Part shown: one piece after another, positions 32,801-40,282 of the stretch
Numbering within the stretch: the first letter of the stretch is position 1
How the letters are laid out: each line of letters starts with the position of its first letter
Source of the DNA: a virus
Virus record (IMG/VR): IMGVR_UViG_3300027719_000003
Location: 1 to 64,000 of that record
Length of the DNA: 64,000 nt
Reading direction: 5' to 3' (one strand)
Program-made: the position numbers and the translations under genes
The notes under the pieces: model-generated
Database searches by the model: none
Seen by the model: the letters and a program-made list of their open reading frames with translations, nothing else
What the model was told of the DNA's origin: nothing

Positions 32801-33875
32801 AGACGCGAGCGGCTACCTTACGGAAATAATCTACACGACCACATGGAGTAGTGCGAGCGTGATAACGTCGGCCGCTTCAGGCTATCCGGCGTATTATCAG
32901 AAAATAAACGGGAGCATATACATTGCGTACCGGCGCGAAGCTGATGGGTACATCGTCGAGAAAATGCTGAACAGTACCTGGGGCTCGGAAAGCGTGCTAA
33001 ACGCCGCATCGTCCAACGCTCCTGCTTTGATCCAGCAAATTAACGGCGATATACACTTCGCATATACGACTACCGACCTAGTCGAGCGTATTCACCGGAA
33101 CTACGCCCGAGTCGGCGGTGGTTTTATCGCCAAAGGCGCTACCGACTACACCCTGTTCGATGGTGCAAAAATTACAGTTTCTGGTACCAGCTTGACTGGA
33201 TATATCGGGCCGCAAGGACCAACTGGACCGACGGGGGATCAAGGTGAGCAAGGAATTCAGGGAGATGCCGCTACCATCGCAGTCGGCACGGTTGTACCAG
33301 GAGATAGTCCAGAGGATGCGAGTGTCATAAACTCGGGGACGTCTGGGGATGCGGTGTTTGATTTCACTCTCCCGAAGGGCGACCCCGGTACGACAGTCCC
33401 CGATATTTCCGCCTTGACTGTGTGCACCGATCCGGACCCGGTGAATGACAGCCTCATCATATACGACGCAAGCGCGGGCAGCCACAAGAGACTGGCGCCA
33501 GAAAAGGCGTTCAGTCCGCCGATCGGATTCATCTATGCTCAGTTCCCCGGAAAGTCAGATCCTGCGACGTTGTTCGGTCTAGGCACATGGAGCAATGTAT
33601 CATCATCATTCGCTGGAGACTTCTTCAGGGCCGAAGGCGGGAATGCAGGCGCATTCAAGAGTGGTGAGCAGGCGCAAATGATACTCAACCACGTTCACAC
33701 CACATACATGCCATTCGGTAACGCAACTGCCGGGTCCGGTGCGCCATATCAAGTACGCGCAGCGAGCAATATTGTAGCCTCGTACAATGCCTCGTCCGGG
33801 AATCCAACTGTAAATGGGGGAGTCGAAAATAGGCCGGCGAACCAAACTATTCGTATATGGGAGAGAACAGCATGA
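29826..33875 (+). CDS. tail tip/receptor-binding protein, 1349 aa
   Basis: The start is GTG 29826 behind GAGGGGGATATA. Residues 1-500 look like a tail-hub domain. A beta-rich middle follows, then from about 828 to 1095 repeated sialidase-like blades (DLWIGYGIYEKKY, GLLVYIDYTAS, GSIYIAYRREADGY). A short collagen-like stretch (GPQGPTGPTGDQGEQG, about 1127-1148) leads to a C-terminal tip (FFRAEGGNAGAFKSGEQAQ ... NRPANQTIRIWERTA) shared by many fibres. It fuses hub and adhesin. From about 32100 the DNA looks more GC rich, suggesting a swapped-in adhesin. Confidence 0.82.
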   Translation: MLYRRVFFDFQTGDSFEEVTSLVKFDDFTFSIRAGSDTFHYSQNVANISLVYDAAIYTKIMGATNDIIVKIIDTDETASDPIVYTPLFQGHIAPSKSHSYDGIIDNVILNLEALDDGDYLDKEIGDICYRHYTVMNPASPETSIVHQLAYIAGFTVGQIDGSVTIPVELNAYSPPSTSDTIKDLLDTVLFEYGYVLHFNELGQISPTLWMHTDAVDALTFNEDNVLDGSFDIADGLKEYDGAEITYYELGEGITTSGQTDILLYRDGDLPYASDGSFLGYAVLSGYTYPPLTNVIDETTGNPTLVYQKYEDTAIKYWTNKAITERLDYNYKAFTSDFSSIVATSGWYLDYSADAGVELITSEFENTQARIVFSGLNNDANLLYYCNVYGKILYKTSERVCAVTTISGSEDLDKYVSTFIFEKEHADILCKFLALQHSTNNLNIDLESEQLVEVGELVYVITGDGTNELCYVAERKYTEKTKLYTYSLRSYMYGDEVTLPALTSQSVTSPSRINGVTSSSTPDAKEMMGGALFVSTTNIVRNRLEELTPSGISMYARYAYDGTDYLGRFTVELSHDGVTYQDPVYTSASDETSYVYAVPTTMIVTASSYYVASVRIRLYPTGGVGVYKQQALCAVTADPSIAPMYLGIGILSALGTMEYEAADVNETGDITVIGAFDQVYVGDTVVNYSATGGVATLGMFKWNGSAWVKTTSIKDLTPAMNDLFGLSVAGISIADATVLSLLIAKQILAENVDVTGQLTVQAGGRMRYETGAGVQKRCVQLADEKIDWLDTPDTTPASAEQLRFRFGRLGVSGAVLADGEFYTNCDQGLSAETIIKTSTGYSPAYRFDAAGDLWIGYGIYEKKYSAGAWGTEVSTASDVSGYKSGFITLQNGDGLLVYIDYTASSLKQCLKIGGIWGTPTTIRSVSFSSHVAAVQENNGAIRVVYQEIPSLKIFEIVNTGSGFGTPVEIVASASLCAPAYLLATDGTLRLAYSDASGYLTEIIYTTTWSSASVITSAASGYPAYYQKINGSIYIAYRREADGYIVEKMLNSTWGSESVLNAASSNAPALIQQINGDIHFAYTTTDLVERIHRNYARVGGGFIAKGATDYTLFDGAKITVSGTSLTGYIGPQGPTGPTGDQGEQGIQGDAATIAVGTVVPGDSPEDASVINSGTSGDAVFDFTLPKGDPGTTVPDISALTVCTDPDPVNDSLIIYDASAGSHKRLAPEKAFSPPIGFIYAQFPGKSDPATLFGLGTWSNVSSSFAGDFFRAEGGNAGAFKSGEQAQMILNHVHTTYMPFGNATAGSGAPYQVRAASNIVASYNASSGNPTVNGGVENRPANQTIRIWERTA

Positions 33876-34387
33876 TGTACGCAAAGATTGAGAATGAGAT
33901 AATTACTCATATTTATTGTGGTGATAAGCCTGAAGGCACCATTGATATTCCTGATACTTTTGATGGATGTGTTGGACAGAGCATCCATGAGTTCAACGAC
34001 AAGTGGGAAATGTACCCACTGTCAAAACGATATGCAGATGGGTTTGTCAAAGCTCCAAAAGGGTTCAAGCTCGACGGGGAGGAGTGGAAAGAACTAACGC
34101 AGATCGAGAAGTACCGGAATGGAATCTATCCCGTTCCGCTGGGAGCAATCCTTGAAGGCAACGAGGTTCGCCCGATGACCCGTGAAGAGAAAGTAGTCAG
34201 TAAGTTGATGACGAAGGAAGAAGCCGACGAAGAAATACGGCTTGAAGAAATAGCCGAGCTGTCAGCCTTTCTGACCTCGACAGACTGGTACGCTACGCGC
34301 ATGGCCGAAACAGGCAAGGCAATACCGGAGGAGATGATCGCAAAGAGACAAGCGGCACGAGAGCGAATATCAGAACTGAAAGGGTAG
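33872..34387 (+). CDS. tail fibre assembly-like protein
   Basis: ATG 33872 overlaps the fibre stop (ATGA). The 171-residue product has a small N-terminal domain (MMYAKIENEIITHIYCGDKP), then EMYPLSKRYADGFVKAPKGF and a helical acidic C-terminal half. Gene order and layout fit fibre chaperones of the Tfa type, but no signature is decisive. Confidence 0.55.
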   Translation: MMYAKIENEIITHIYCGDKPEGTIDIPDTFDGCVGQSIHEFNDKWEMYPLSKRYADGFVKAPKGFKLDGEEWKELTQIEKYRNGIYPVPLGAILEGNEVRPMTREEKVVSKLMTKEEADEEIRLEEIAELSAFLTSTDWYATRMAETGKAIPEEMIAKRQAARERISELKG

Positions 34388-34390
34388 ACT

Positions 34391-35146
34391 ATGGAGTTTT
34401 TGTCTTCCCCTTGGGGATTTGCTTCTATAGCTTTTATTGCCACGGCAGTTGTGGTGATTGTCTATAGAGTTGGCTTTATGTCCATATCAAGGGGCAATAT
34501 ACTTGTAGGGAGGGGGGAGCTGAAAAAAGTCTCCCCTCATAGCACCTGTCCATACGCGAAAGACATCATGGAGTTAATACACCGGACAACGGAGCACATG
34601 GAGCGTAGGCAAGAACTAAAAACCTTTCTTATTGAAGAACAGATGAAATACTATGAGGAAACAGAAGAAGAGGTTTTAGGATTAATGCGCAAAACCTACC
34701 TATCCTTATTGGCGGACAAACTGCAAGGGGACGTATCGTATGCCCAGCATCCAGAGTATACCGCCTATATTGTAACACTAAAAGCCATTGCATCGGAAGT
34801 TAAGTCATATATGCGTGGGTGCTTCAAAGCAAATCATTATGCGGAACGCTCTATAGAGGAACAACGTGTCTATGTTGAAAAAAAGAAAACAGTAGTAGTG
34901 CAGAAGATCACAGAATTACTTAATATCTACTGGAGAGGCGTTGTTGTTACGCGCTCTGAACTATATAAAGAGCACACTACTCTTTTGCCGGAATTACAAG
35001 AGTATGTGGAGACCATCTTTAACGAAGCATTTTTGTTGGCTAGGAACAGTAGTACCAAAATGCAACAGTTGGAAGAGGCTTACAATACATACCTGATTGC
35101 GGTACTTGGAGCCAATAAAGTAGGAGGGTGCTATGGGGATTGTTAG
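34391..35146 (+). CDS. membrane-anchored helical protein, 251 aa
   Basis: One N-terminal transmembrane helix (FASIAFIATAVVVIVYRVGF) is followed by about 220 mostly helical, charged residues. No family was recognised. Its position before the endolysin suggests a role in lysis or in the envelope. It overlaps the endolysin gene by 14 bases. Confidence 0.6.
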   Translation: MEFLSSPWGFASIAFIATAVVVIVYRVGFMSISRGNILVGRGELKKVSPHSTCPYAKDIMELIHRTTEHMERRQELKTFLIEEQMKYYEETEEEVLGLMRKTYLSLLADKLQGDVSYAQHPEYTAYIVTLKAIASEVKSYMRGCFKANHYAERSIEEQRVYVEKKKTVVVQKITELLNIYWRGVVVTRSELYKEHTTLLPELQEYVETIFNEAFLLARNSSTKMQQLEEAYNTYLIAVLGANKVGGCYGDC

Positions 35147-35582
35147 AGATATTGGTAAATTGGTACCGGAAATGCAAAGCAAGTGTACATTGTTTTTAGC
35201 ACACTGCCAAGCTGAGAACTTTCCGGTAATGATAAATGAAACTTTTCGAGAGAGTATAACTCAGTGTATTTACTATATGCAGGGGAGAGTGGATGCTAGA
35301 CTCAATACAAATATTGTCAAGGAACTGAACTCCCTGCGTAAAGTACACGGTTTCTGGGAACTTACTGAAACAGAGGCCAAGTCTAAAATTATCACTTGGA
35401 CACTTGCCAGCAAGCATATGCTTGGCAAGGCTTTTGACGCCGTGCCTCTAAAAGATGGAAAGCCATGGTGGAACGCTCCTCAGGAAGTATGGGATAAAAT
35501 GGGGAATATAGGCGAAGGTGTTGGACTGATGTGGGGCGGTAGGTGGAAGAACAAAGATTCCCCCCACTTTGAGATTGTATAG
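35133..35582 (+). CDS. endolysin, M15 peptidase type
   Basis: The 149-residue enzyme has the zinc-peptidase motifs SKHMLGKAFDAVP (about 88-100), then IGEGVGLMWGGRWKNKDSPH with FEIV at the end. These match L-alanyl-D-glutamate/VanY-like peptidases of family M15, which cleave peptidoglycan cross-links. The Zn ligands are the two His and the Asp in these motifs. ATG 35133 follows AGGAGGGTGCT. It has no signal peptide, so it needs the holin. Confidence 0.88.
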   Translation: MGIVRDIGKLVPEMQSKCTLFLAHCQAENFPVMINETFRESITQCIYYMQGRVDARLNTNIVKELNSLRKVHGFWELTETEAKSKIITWTLASKHMLGKAFDAVPLKDGKPWWNAPQEVWDKMGNIGEGVGLMWGGRWKNKDSPHFEIV

Positions 35583-35588
35583 GAGGGT

Positions 35589-35840
35589 ATGATGGGCGAT
35601 ATAGTAGAGAAGCCGAGCAAGATTCCATCCGCGAAAGGTTCCAGTAAAGTGGCACAGATATTCGCCGCACTCTGGATAGCTGGCTGGAGTGCATACAAGT
35701 TCATTAGTGGCGGCGGTGCGGAATTACGAATTGAAGATATTATGCTTTCTGGTATAGGTATAGCGGCTACGTTTACTCCTGTATACTTTAGTATTATCCT
35801 TGATAAAATAAAGGATATACGTCTAGGAAAGGCGGACTAA
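35589..35840 (+). CDS. candidate holin
   Basis: The 83-residue protein has two hydrophobic segments (AQIFAALWIAGWSAYKFI and IMLSGIGIAATFTPVYFSII) separated by a short polar turn, with a charged N-terminus and basic C-terminus. This fits a class II holin directly after the endolysin. The start is ATG 35589 or 35592 behind AGGAGGGTATG. Confidence 0.62.
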   Translation: MMGDIVEKPSKIPSAKGSSKVAQIFAALWIAGWSAYKFISGGGAELRIEDIMLSGIGIAATFTPVYFSIILDKIKDIRLGKAD

Positions 35841-36202
35841 TGTGGCATACCTTATCGAAGCTATTGTTGTGTTTCTTGTTGGGTTCGTTTGCGGCATCCT
35901 CATATGCCGAAGACCGAAAGATATGGATATACGAGAGCGAGCTAGTGGAGTTGAAGCAAATATCAATAAACTTGGAGAACAAGAATCAGAAATTAGAAAG
36001 CGACTTGAAGACCACGTTGGAGAAATCGAAGGAATGGGAACAGACATCGGTAGACTTAAAGAAATCTTGGGAAATATTCAAGCTCGAAATGGAAGCGGAA
36101 GTGGCGAAGAAGGATAAACAGATAAAGACTAGGAATATAGTTATCGGGATACTTGCAGTAGCTGTGCCAATAGGTTTTATTGGTGGTGCTATTGTATTTT
36201 GA
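35840..36202 (+). CDS. candidate spanin-like protein A: signal, coiled coil, C-terminal TM
   Basis: ATG 35840 shares its A with the holin stop. The 120-residue product has a cleavable-looking signal (LLLCFLLGSFAASSYA), a charged coiled coil (about 35-90) and a C-terminal membrane helix (IVIGILAVAVPIGFIGGAIV). This two-membrane layout resembles a unimolecular spanin, although a lipobox is absent. It ends at the bidirectional terminator. Confidence 0.55.
   Translation: MWHTLSKLLLCFLLGSFAASSYAEDRKIWIYESELVELKQISINLENKNQKLESDLKTTLEKSKEWEQTSVDLKKSWEIFKLEMEAEVAKKDKQIKTRNIVIGILAVAVPIGFIGGAIVF
35842..36117 (+). CDS. candidate spanin-like protein B, overlapping frame
   Basis: GTG 35842 lies two bases after the start of frame A and reads another frame for 91 codons. 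The product has an N-terminal membrane helix (LIEAIVVFLVGFVCGILIC) followed by a charged coiled coil (VEANINKLGEQESEIRKRLE) and a Gly-rich end, an i-spanin-like layout. Both frames give plausible envelope proteins, so either one is fortuitous or the pair is truly nested. Confidence 0.45.
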   Translation: MAYLIEAIVVFLVGFVCGILICRRPKDMDIRERASGVEANINKLGEQESEIRKRLEDHVGEIEGMGTDIGRLKEILGNIQARNGSGSGEEG

Positions 36203-36208
36203 AGATAA

Positions 36209-36246
36209 GTAAAGCCCCCACCGATGTGATGGGGGCTTTACTTTAG
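36209..36246. terminator. bidirectional terminator between late and replication arms
   Basis: GTAAAGCCCCCA (36209-36220) pairs with TGGGGGCTTTAC (36230-36241), twelve perfect base pairs with a nine-base loop. T-runs lie on both sides, and convergent genes end on either side. Confidence 0.9.
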
Positions 36247-36851
36247 CCATCCTGCCGTTTGACTACCGATGCACCTTTATTTAAACTAATTTCAAAAACT
36301 CTATCCGCACACCCTATGATATCCGGTACGTGGCTCACCATGATGAACTGTATGTGGAGCTTATCGGATATCTCCTTCAATATCTCCCCTGCCCGTGGCT
36401 GTAGATCGCGGGAGAGGAACTTCATCGGCTCATCCAAGCATATCGTATTATCGGACTTCCCGAGGCTCCACGCCGCTATACGAAGTGCGAATGACGCCAC
36501 ATCCACTACACCCCCACCTGATGCCTCCATAGGATCAATCTCGAAGCCGTTCTTCATAAAGACTAAGCGAGCTTCGGTCTTGTTCCGCTTTATCTCAAAG
36601 ACAAGCTGGAACTGATATTCACCGGGAAAGCACGTATCTAAAGCCGTGTTCACTACGTCCTGAATATGGATGGTAAGCTGTTCCTGTGTCTTCTGTGCTA
36701 CATTCTGCACCAAAGCCAAGGCTTGCTCTAGGTTAATAGAACGGGTGGCGTTCTTCTCTATCTTGTCTCGATAGTCGGATGCTTCCTTGTCCATTGCCTC
36801 ATAGCGGCCCCGTGCTTGGTTGGTAGCTTTGTCATATTGCGCTAGTGTCAC
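36243..36851 (-). CDS. SbcC/gp46-like ATPase, C-terminal half
   Basis: The 202-residue product has a short coiled coil (about 1-70), the ABC signature ASGGGVVDVASFAL, Walker B NTICLDEPM and the H-loop MVSH. It lacks Walker A. It therefore supplies the C-terminal half of an SMC-like nuclease ATPase whose N-terminal half is the gene at 38439-39515. The two halves must associate to form one ATPase site. Confidence 0.85.
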   Translation of the reverse strand: MTLAQYDKATNQARGRYEAMDKEASDYRDKIEKNATRSINLEQALALVQNVAQKTQEQLTIHIQDVVNTALDTCFPGEYQFQLVFEIKRNKTEARLVFMKNGFEIDPMEASGGGVVDVASFALRIAAWSLGKSDNTICLDEPMKFLSRDLQPRAGEILKEISDKLHIQFIMVSHVPDIIGCADRVFEISLNKGASVVKRQDG

Positions 36852-37126
36852 AATACTTCCTCATAAGTCTTTGCGAAGATATCTGGTTTACAGGGATAAA
36901 ACTCACCATTAACGCCCTTGATGATAAAATCACCTGATATTGCAGTCATAATCCCCTCAAGAGTATCAATCTGCCAATAAACACCAGAAGGATTATGCTC
37001 TGTTGGTTCTAGTACTGGAGAAGAGTACACTTTTCCACTAGACCATCTTTGTACTTCAAATTCTGTCTTTACATTTATCTCTACAGCTTCGATCACGACA
37101 GGCTTCTTTCTGTATTGCTTAATCAT
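36848..37126 (-). CDS. conserved phage protein (PGDYG-like)
   Basis: The 92-residue protein (MIKQYRKKPVVIEAVEI ... IDTLEGIMTAISGDFIIKG, then GEFYPCKPDIFAKTY) belongs to a very widespread phage/prophage family of unknown function, characterised by YRKKPVVIEA and a GD-x-I-I-x-G-V-x-GE-x-YPCKPDIF end. It overlaps both neighbours by four bases. Confidence 0.8.
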   Translation of the reverse strand: MIKQYRKKPVVIEAVEINVKTEFEVQRWSSGKVYSSPVLEPTEHNPSGVYWQIDTLEGIMTAISGDFIIKGVNGEFYPCKPDIFAKTYEEVL

Positions 37127-37365
37127 ACCGCCGCCCAGTTCGTAAGCCCCTCAAGTTCAGTGTAGTATTCATCTATCTCTGCCTTGAGCTTGGACTGTTT
37201 ACCATCCATATCAGTCAATGCTGTGTCCGCTTCCTCTACTGTATCAAATTTATAGTCGGCCTTCCACTGCGCCACTATCGTCTCTACGGCACCTTCAGCA
37301 CGGGACTTCTTGGCCTTGAGTGTTTCGATCTTCGACTTGATGCCTTCAAACGTTCGAGCATCCAT
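37123..37365 (-). CDS. small coiled-coil protein, 80 aa
   Basis: The product (MDARTFEGIKSKIETLKAKK) is almost entirely charged helix and likely a coiled coil. It lies between the two halves of the SbcC gene and could replace part of the missing SbcC coil; that is speculation. ATG 37365 follows GGGGGTAATGTAGT. Confidence 0.6.
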   Translation of the reverse strand: MDARTFEGIKSKIETLKAKKSRAEGAVETIVAQWKADYKFDTVEEADTALTDMDGKQSKLKAEIDEYYTELEGLTNWAAV

Positions 37366-37366
37366 A

Positions 37367-37507
37367 CTACATTACCCCCTTAATCTGCGTGATAAAGAAC
37401 TTGAAAGCCATAATTACAAGCCCACCGAGACCCGCAAGCATAGCCAGTGAGATGAGCGCCGAGTATACTGGTGTCAATACTTTGCTTAACAATGAGTCTG
37501 GTTTCAT
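37367..37507 (-). CDS. single-pass membrane protein, 46 aa
   Basis: ATG 37507 follows GGAGGAGGAAGT and overlaps the SbcD stop. The product is MKPDSLLSKVLTPVYSAL leading into a membrane helix (SLAMLAGLGGLVIMAFKFF). It is too short for most gene finders. Its role is unknown. Confidence 0.6.
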   Translation of the reverse strand: MKPDSLLSKVLTPVYSALISLAMLAGLGGLVIMAFKFFITQIKGVM

Positions 37508-38454
37508 ACTTCCTCCTCCACTTCCGTAATGATATCCCGTACCGCTTGGCTAACCTTCGTGGCAAGTATAGTCGCCTTGAGGTTGTCTTCAAACGATAGC
37601 CCTATCTGCCCATCGTGCATAATCGTCTCTACGAACGACGATATCCGCTCATCCCGTTCCTGCTTCTGATCCAAGTGATCCCGCGTTAGCATCGTCTTGT
37701 TATTCGGCATCGGAATCACTTCCATCTCAAACCCTGTGCGCCTATACACCGGGAACTTGTCAGACTTCACACTTACGTCAATAGCATCCCCTGTATCCAC
37801 ATAGACAATGATCGGGCTATAGTCGATCAGGTCAGCGGCTTGAACATTCATACATCCCGGATTGATAACGTATCGACCTTCTTCCTCCACCTTGAAGTTG
37901 TGGTGATAGTCCCCCGTGAAGATGAACTGTGCATCAGGATATTTCTCAAGAAGCGTATAGGCACTCGTTCCTTCTATGCCGAACGGTATATCCGCTGTAC
38001 TCGGGAAGGTGAGCGTATGCGTAACGTATACTCCTACCGCTTCCGGTATATAGTCTTCCAGCTTACACGTATGCTCAAAGCGCCCATTCTCAGTGTACTC
38101 TGTGGCACCCAGATATACAATCTTCTCATTCGTCTTGGCCATGGCCTTGAGGATACCTACGGAACTACTATCGACGTTCTCCAGCTTATGCCACGGCAGA
38201 CTATGGTTCCCAGCTATCACGTAGCACTTACCGATCAGCACTGCCATAGCGTTAATAAATAGAGACACCACTTCAGGTGGCACCCTCGGTACGTCGAACA
38301 AGTCCCCCGTGCAGATAATGTCCGCATCCCGGAGGTTCGCCTGATCCACAATGAAGTCAAGGTGCTTCTTCTGCGTAGCCATCCAATCCTCGTCAAGCCT
38401 ACATAGTGGCAGGTCAGGGCGGAGGTGATTATCCCCTGTTACAATGAATCGCAC
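37504..38454 (-). CDS. SbcD/gp47-like DNA repair nuclease
   Basis: The 316-residue metallophosphoesterase carries the metal motifs FIVTGDNHLR (start), ICTGDLFD, VIAGNHSLPW, VTHTLTFP and FTGDYHHNF. It pairs with the split SbcC halves to process DNA ends in recombination-dependent replication. GTG 38454 is preferred because AAAGGAGC lies eight bases before it; a longer version from 38484 lacks a ribosome site. Confidence 0.87.
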   Translation of the reverse strand: MRFIVTGDNHLRPDLPLCRLDEDWMATQKKHLDFIVDQANLRDADIICTGDLFDVPRVPPEVVSLFINAMAVLIGKCYVIAGNHSLPWHKLENVDSSSVGILKAMAKTNEKIVYLGATEYTENGRFEHTCKLEDYIPEAVGVYVTHTLTFPSTADIPFGIEGTSAYTLLEKYPDAQFIFTGDYHHNFKVEEEGRYVINPGCMNVQAADLIDYSPIIVYVDTGDAIDVSVKSDKFPVYRRTGFEMEVIPMPNNKTMLTRDHLDQKQERDERISSFVETIMHDGQIGLSFEDNLKATILATKVSQAVRDIITEVEEEV

Positions 38455-39515
38455 TCGTCTAGCTCCTTTCCACATGTAGGGCATGTCTTAGGTAGGGATG
38501 CTACAGCTTCAGTAAGCTCTGCCGTAGTGGTCTTTATGGCTCTTGTGGTATCCCTGTACTGCTCGATGCTATCCCGAAGAGAATCGATCTGCTGTTCGGC
38601 CTCCCTGTAGTATTCCTTCTTGGCCTCGATCTTCTTGATAACTCTTTCGGCGTAGTCGGTGCTTACTCCATTATCGATAATCTCCTTGGCTACATTATAG
38701 TTGTCGATGGAATTCTCAAGAGAAGCAATGGTCTTATTAACCTCAGCCAGTTCTCCAACGGATATATCAATGAGCTTTATGAGCTTCGCTGATCGATCTA
38801 AAACCCGTCTGTATTCTGGGAGTTTATCCATAGCAGAACGATAATCCCCAATGCTAACACGTAAGCTAGTGATTGTGGCATCAAGCTCATTGAGTGCCCC
38901 CTCCTTCTTCTTTATGATCTCGACAAGCTCTTCTGCACGGTCTAGCCACGAATAGCCCGCTATAGCGGTTTCTAGCCTCGCCAGCGCGTCCGCGCAATGT
39001 TCTGTATCAACCCTCGTCTTACGCTTCTTGGACTCAATGCTGGACATGTATCGGTCTATAGCGTCGAAGTGAACAATCTTATTAAAGAACCGCGCCACTT
39101 CCCCCGGCGTTTCACTAAGAAGGAACGGGGCGTCATGCTGGCGCTGGGTATTCACCTCCGTGAAGTTGATCGCCTTGTCTACTTCTTCGGGCACATCAAG
39201 GCCGATAGCCTCAAGCACCTTATCGTCAATGCTATAGGTGTTACCTGTAGTCACTGACTTGATGCGAGTGATGATGCCTGAATCCTTTACGAGAGAAGCG
39301 AGCGTATCGGAAGTCTGCTTCCCTTTTTCGTTCCTAGCCCAGTGGGACACGAAGGCATCCCCGGATGGCCGGTTATGCACCACCCAGTTTACTGCTCGGA
39401 GGATAGACGACTTACCGGAATTGGATGATCCGGTAATGACGTTGACTCCGGGATGCAGTTCTAGGGTTGTGTCCTTATGGGCTTGAAAGTTCTCTAGTCG
39501 TATCTCTTTTACCAC
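38439..39515 (-). CDS. SbcC/gp46-like ATPase, N-terminal half ending at the zinc hook
   Basis: The 358-residue product has Walker A VITGSSNSGKSSILRAVNWV (about 28-47), a Q-loop region, about 180 residues of coiled coil, and ends in CPTCGKELDECDSL, a zinc-hook CxxC. It stops right after the hook. The remaining ATPase half is encoded separately at 36243-36851, after SbcD. The start ATG 39515 follows AAGGAGGTAACGT. Confidence 0.86.
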   Translation of the reverse strand: MVKEIRLENFQAHKDTTLELHPGVNVITGSSNSGKSSILRAVNWVVHNRPSGDAFVSHWARNEKGKQTSDTLASLVKDSGIITRIKSVTTGNTYSIDDKVLEAIGLDVPEEVDKAINFTEVNTQRQHDAPFLLSETPGEVARFFNKIVHFDAIDRYMSSIESKKRKTRVDTEHCADALARLETAIAGYSWLDRAEELVEIIKKKEGALNELDATITSLRVSIGDYRSAMDKLPEYRRVLDRSAKLIKLIDISVGELAEVNKTIASLENSIDNYNVAKEIIDNGVSTDYAERVIKKIEAKKEYYREAEQQIDSLRDSIEQYRDTTRAIKTTTAELTEAVASLPKTCPTCGKELDECDSL

Positions 39516-39530
39516 GTTACCTCCTTAAAC

Positions 39531-39562
39531 AAAAAGACTACAGGGCGCTATACCCTGTAGTC
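39531..39562 (-). terminator. terminator overlapping the next promoter
   Basis: GACTACAGGG and CCCTGTAGTC form a ten-bp stem (39536-39562) followed on the minus strand by T5. It ends read-through from the HNH gene, while the promoter at 39565-39593 restarts transcription essentially at its base. Confidence 0.78.
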
Positions 39563-39564
39563 AT

Positions 39565-39593
39565 AGTGTATCACATTATTCTACAGAAGTCAA
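39565..39593 (-). promoter_or_regulatory. sigma70-like promoter for the SbcCD operon
   Basis: On the minus strand TTGACT (39593-39588), 17 bases, TACACT (39570-39565), upstream of 39515. Confidence 0.78.
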
Positions 39594-40279
39594 GCCCTAC
39601 AACAATGCTCTGCATACATCTGTTGAATTTTATCAATCTGCACATGTTCCTGTCTATATTTTTTCCAGAAGTACATGTACGGAACTCCAATTGTATCTGC
39701 CCATTGTGATAATGTCTTTGTTTCTCCATTAAATGTTACTAAAATGTTCGAACGTTTATTATTATTTTGTGTTTTGAAGGTCGCCCACCGGCAGTTTTCG
39801 GGCGTGTAGTCCCCATTTACATCTATTCGATCTACTGTCATCTTGTGGGGGCAATCCCCCATATCTTCCAAAAAATTTTCAAACTTGAGCCATCTATCAC
39901 ATATTTTAATACCCCGCCCCCCATAATCATCCCATGCAGAATTATGGGGGCACAGAGTTCGTTCTTTAATAGAACGCCATGCTCTATATGTTTTAGATTG
40001 GCCATGAGCGGCGTATCCATGGGTTGTATTCACACGGAGTAACGCCGCCTTATTTACGCACCCACATGATGATGGATTTCCGTTAATAATTGTAGAAAGC
40101 GTTGTTTCGTATATATTCCCACAAAAACACTTCACAGAGCACCTGATTCGACACCTAAGTCTGCCTCCACGTAAAATTCTATCCCTGTATACCCGCAAAA
40201 TAGTTAGCCCATTAAAACATGCCCCGATATATGGGCTGTTCATATTCCCCTCTTTTGAGGGAGGTCTACCTGTTCTCAT
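39590..40279 (-). CDS. HNH-family homing endonuclease
   Basis: The 229-residue protein has an N-terminal Cys-rich zinc module (CFCGNIYETT, SSCGCVNK). A central core typical of phage mobile endonucleases follows (TYRAWRSIKERT, WDDYGGRGIKICDRWLKFEN, MTVDRIDVNGDYTPENCRW), then a C-terminal helix-turn-helix-like DNA-binding part (KTLSQWADTIGVPYMYFWKK). It interrupts the replication arm and is probably an independent mobile gene. Confidence 0.85.
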   Translation of the reverse strand: MRTGRPPSKEGNMNSPYIGACFNGLTILRVYRDRILRGGRLRCRIRCSVKCFCGNIYETTLSTIINGNPSSCGCVNKAALLRVNTTHGYAAHGQSKTYRAWRSIKERTLCPHNSAWDDYGGRGIKICDRWLKFENFLEDMGDCPHKMTVDRIDVNGDYTPENCRWATFKTQNNNKRSNILVTFNGETKTLSQWADTIGVPYMYFWKKYRQEHVQIDKIQQMYAEHCCRA

Positions 40280-40282
40280 ACA

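Noticed and set aside
38454-38484. Longer SbcD start at 38484
   Set aside because: The ribosome site AAAGGAGC lies downstream of it and fits GTG 38454, after which the metallophosphoesterase motif begins at once.
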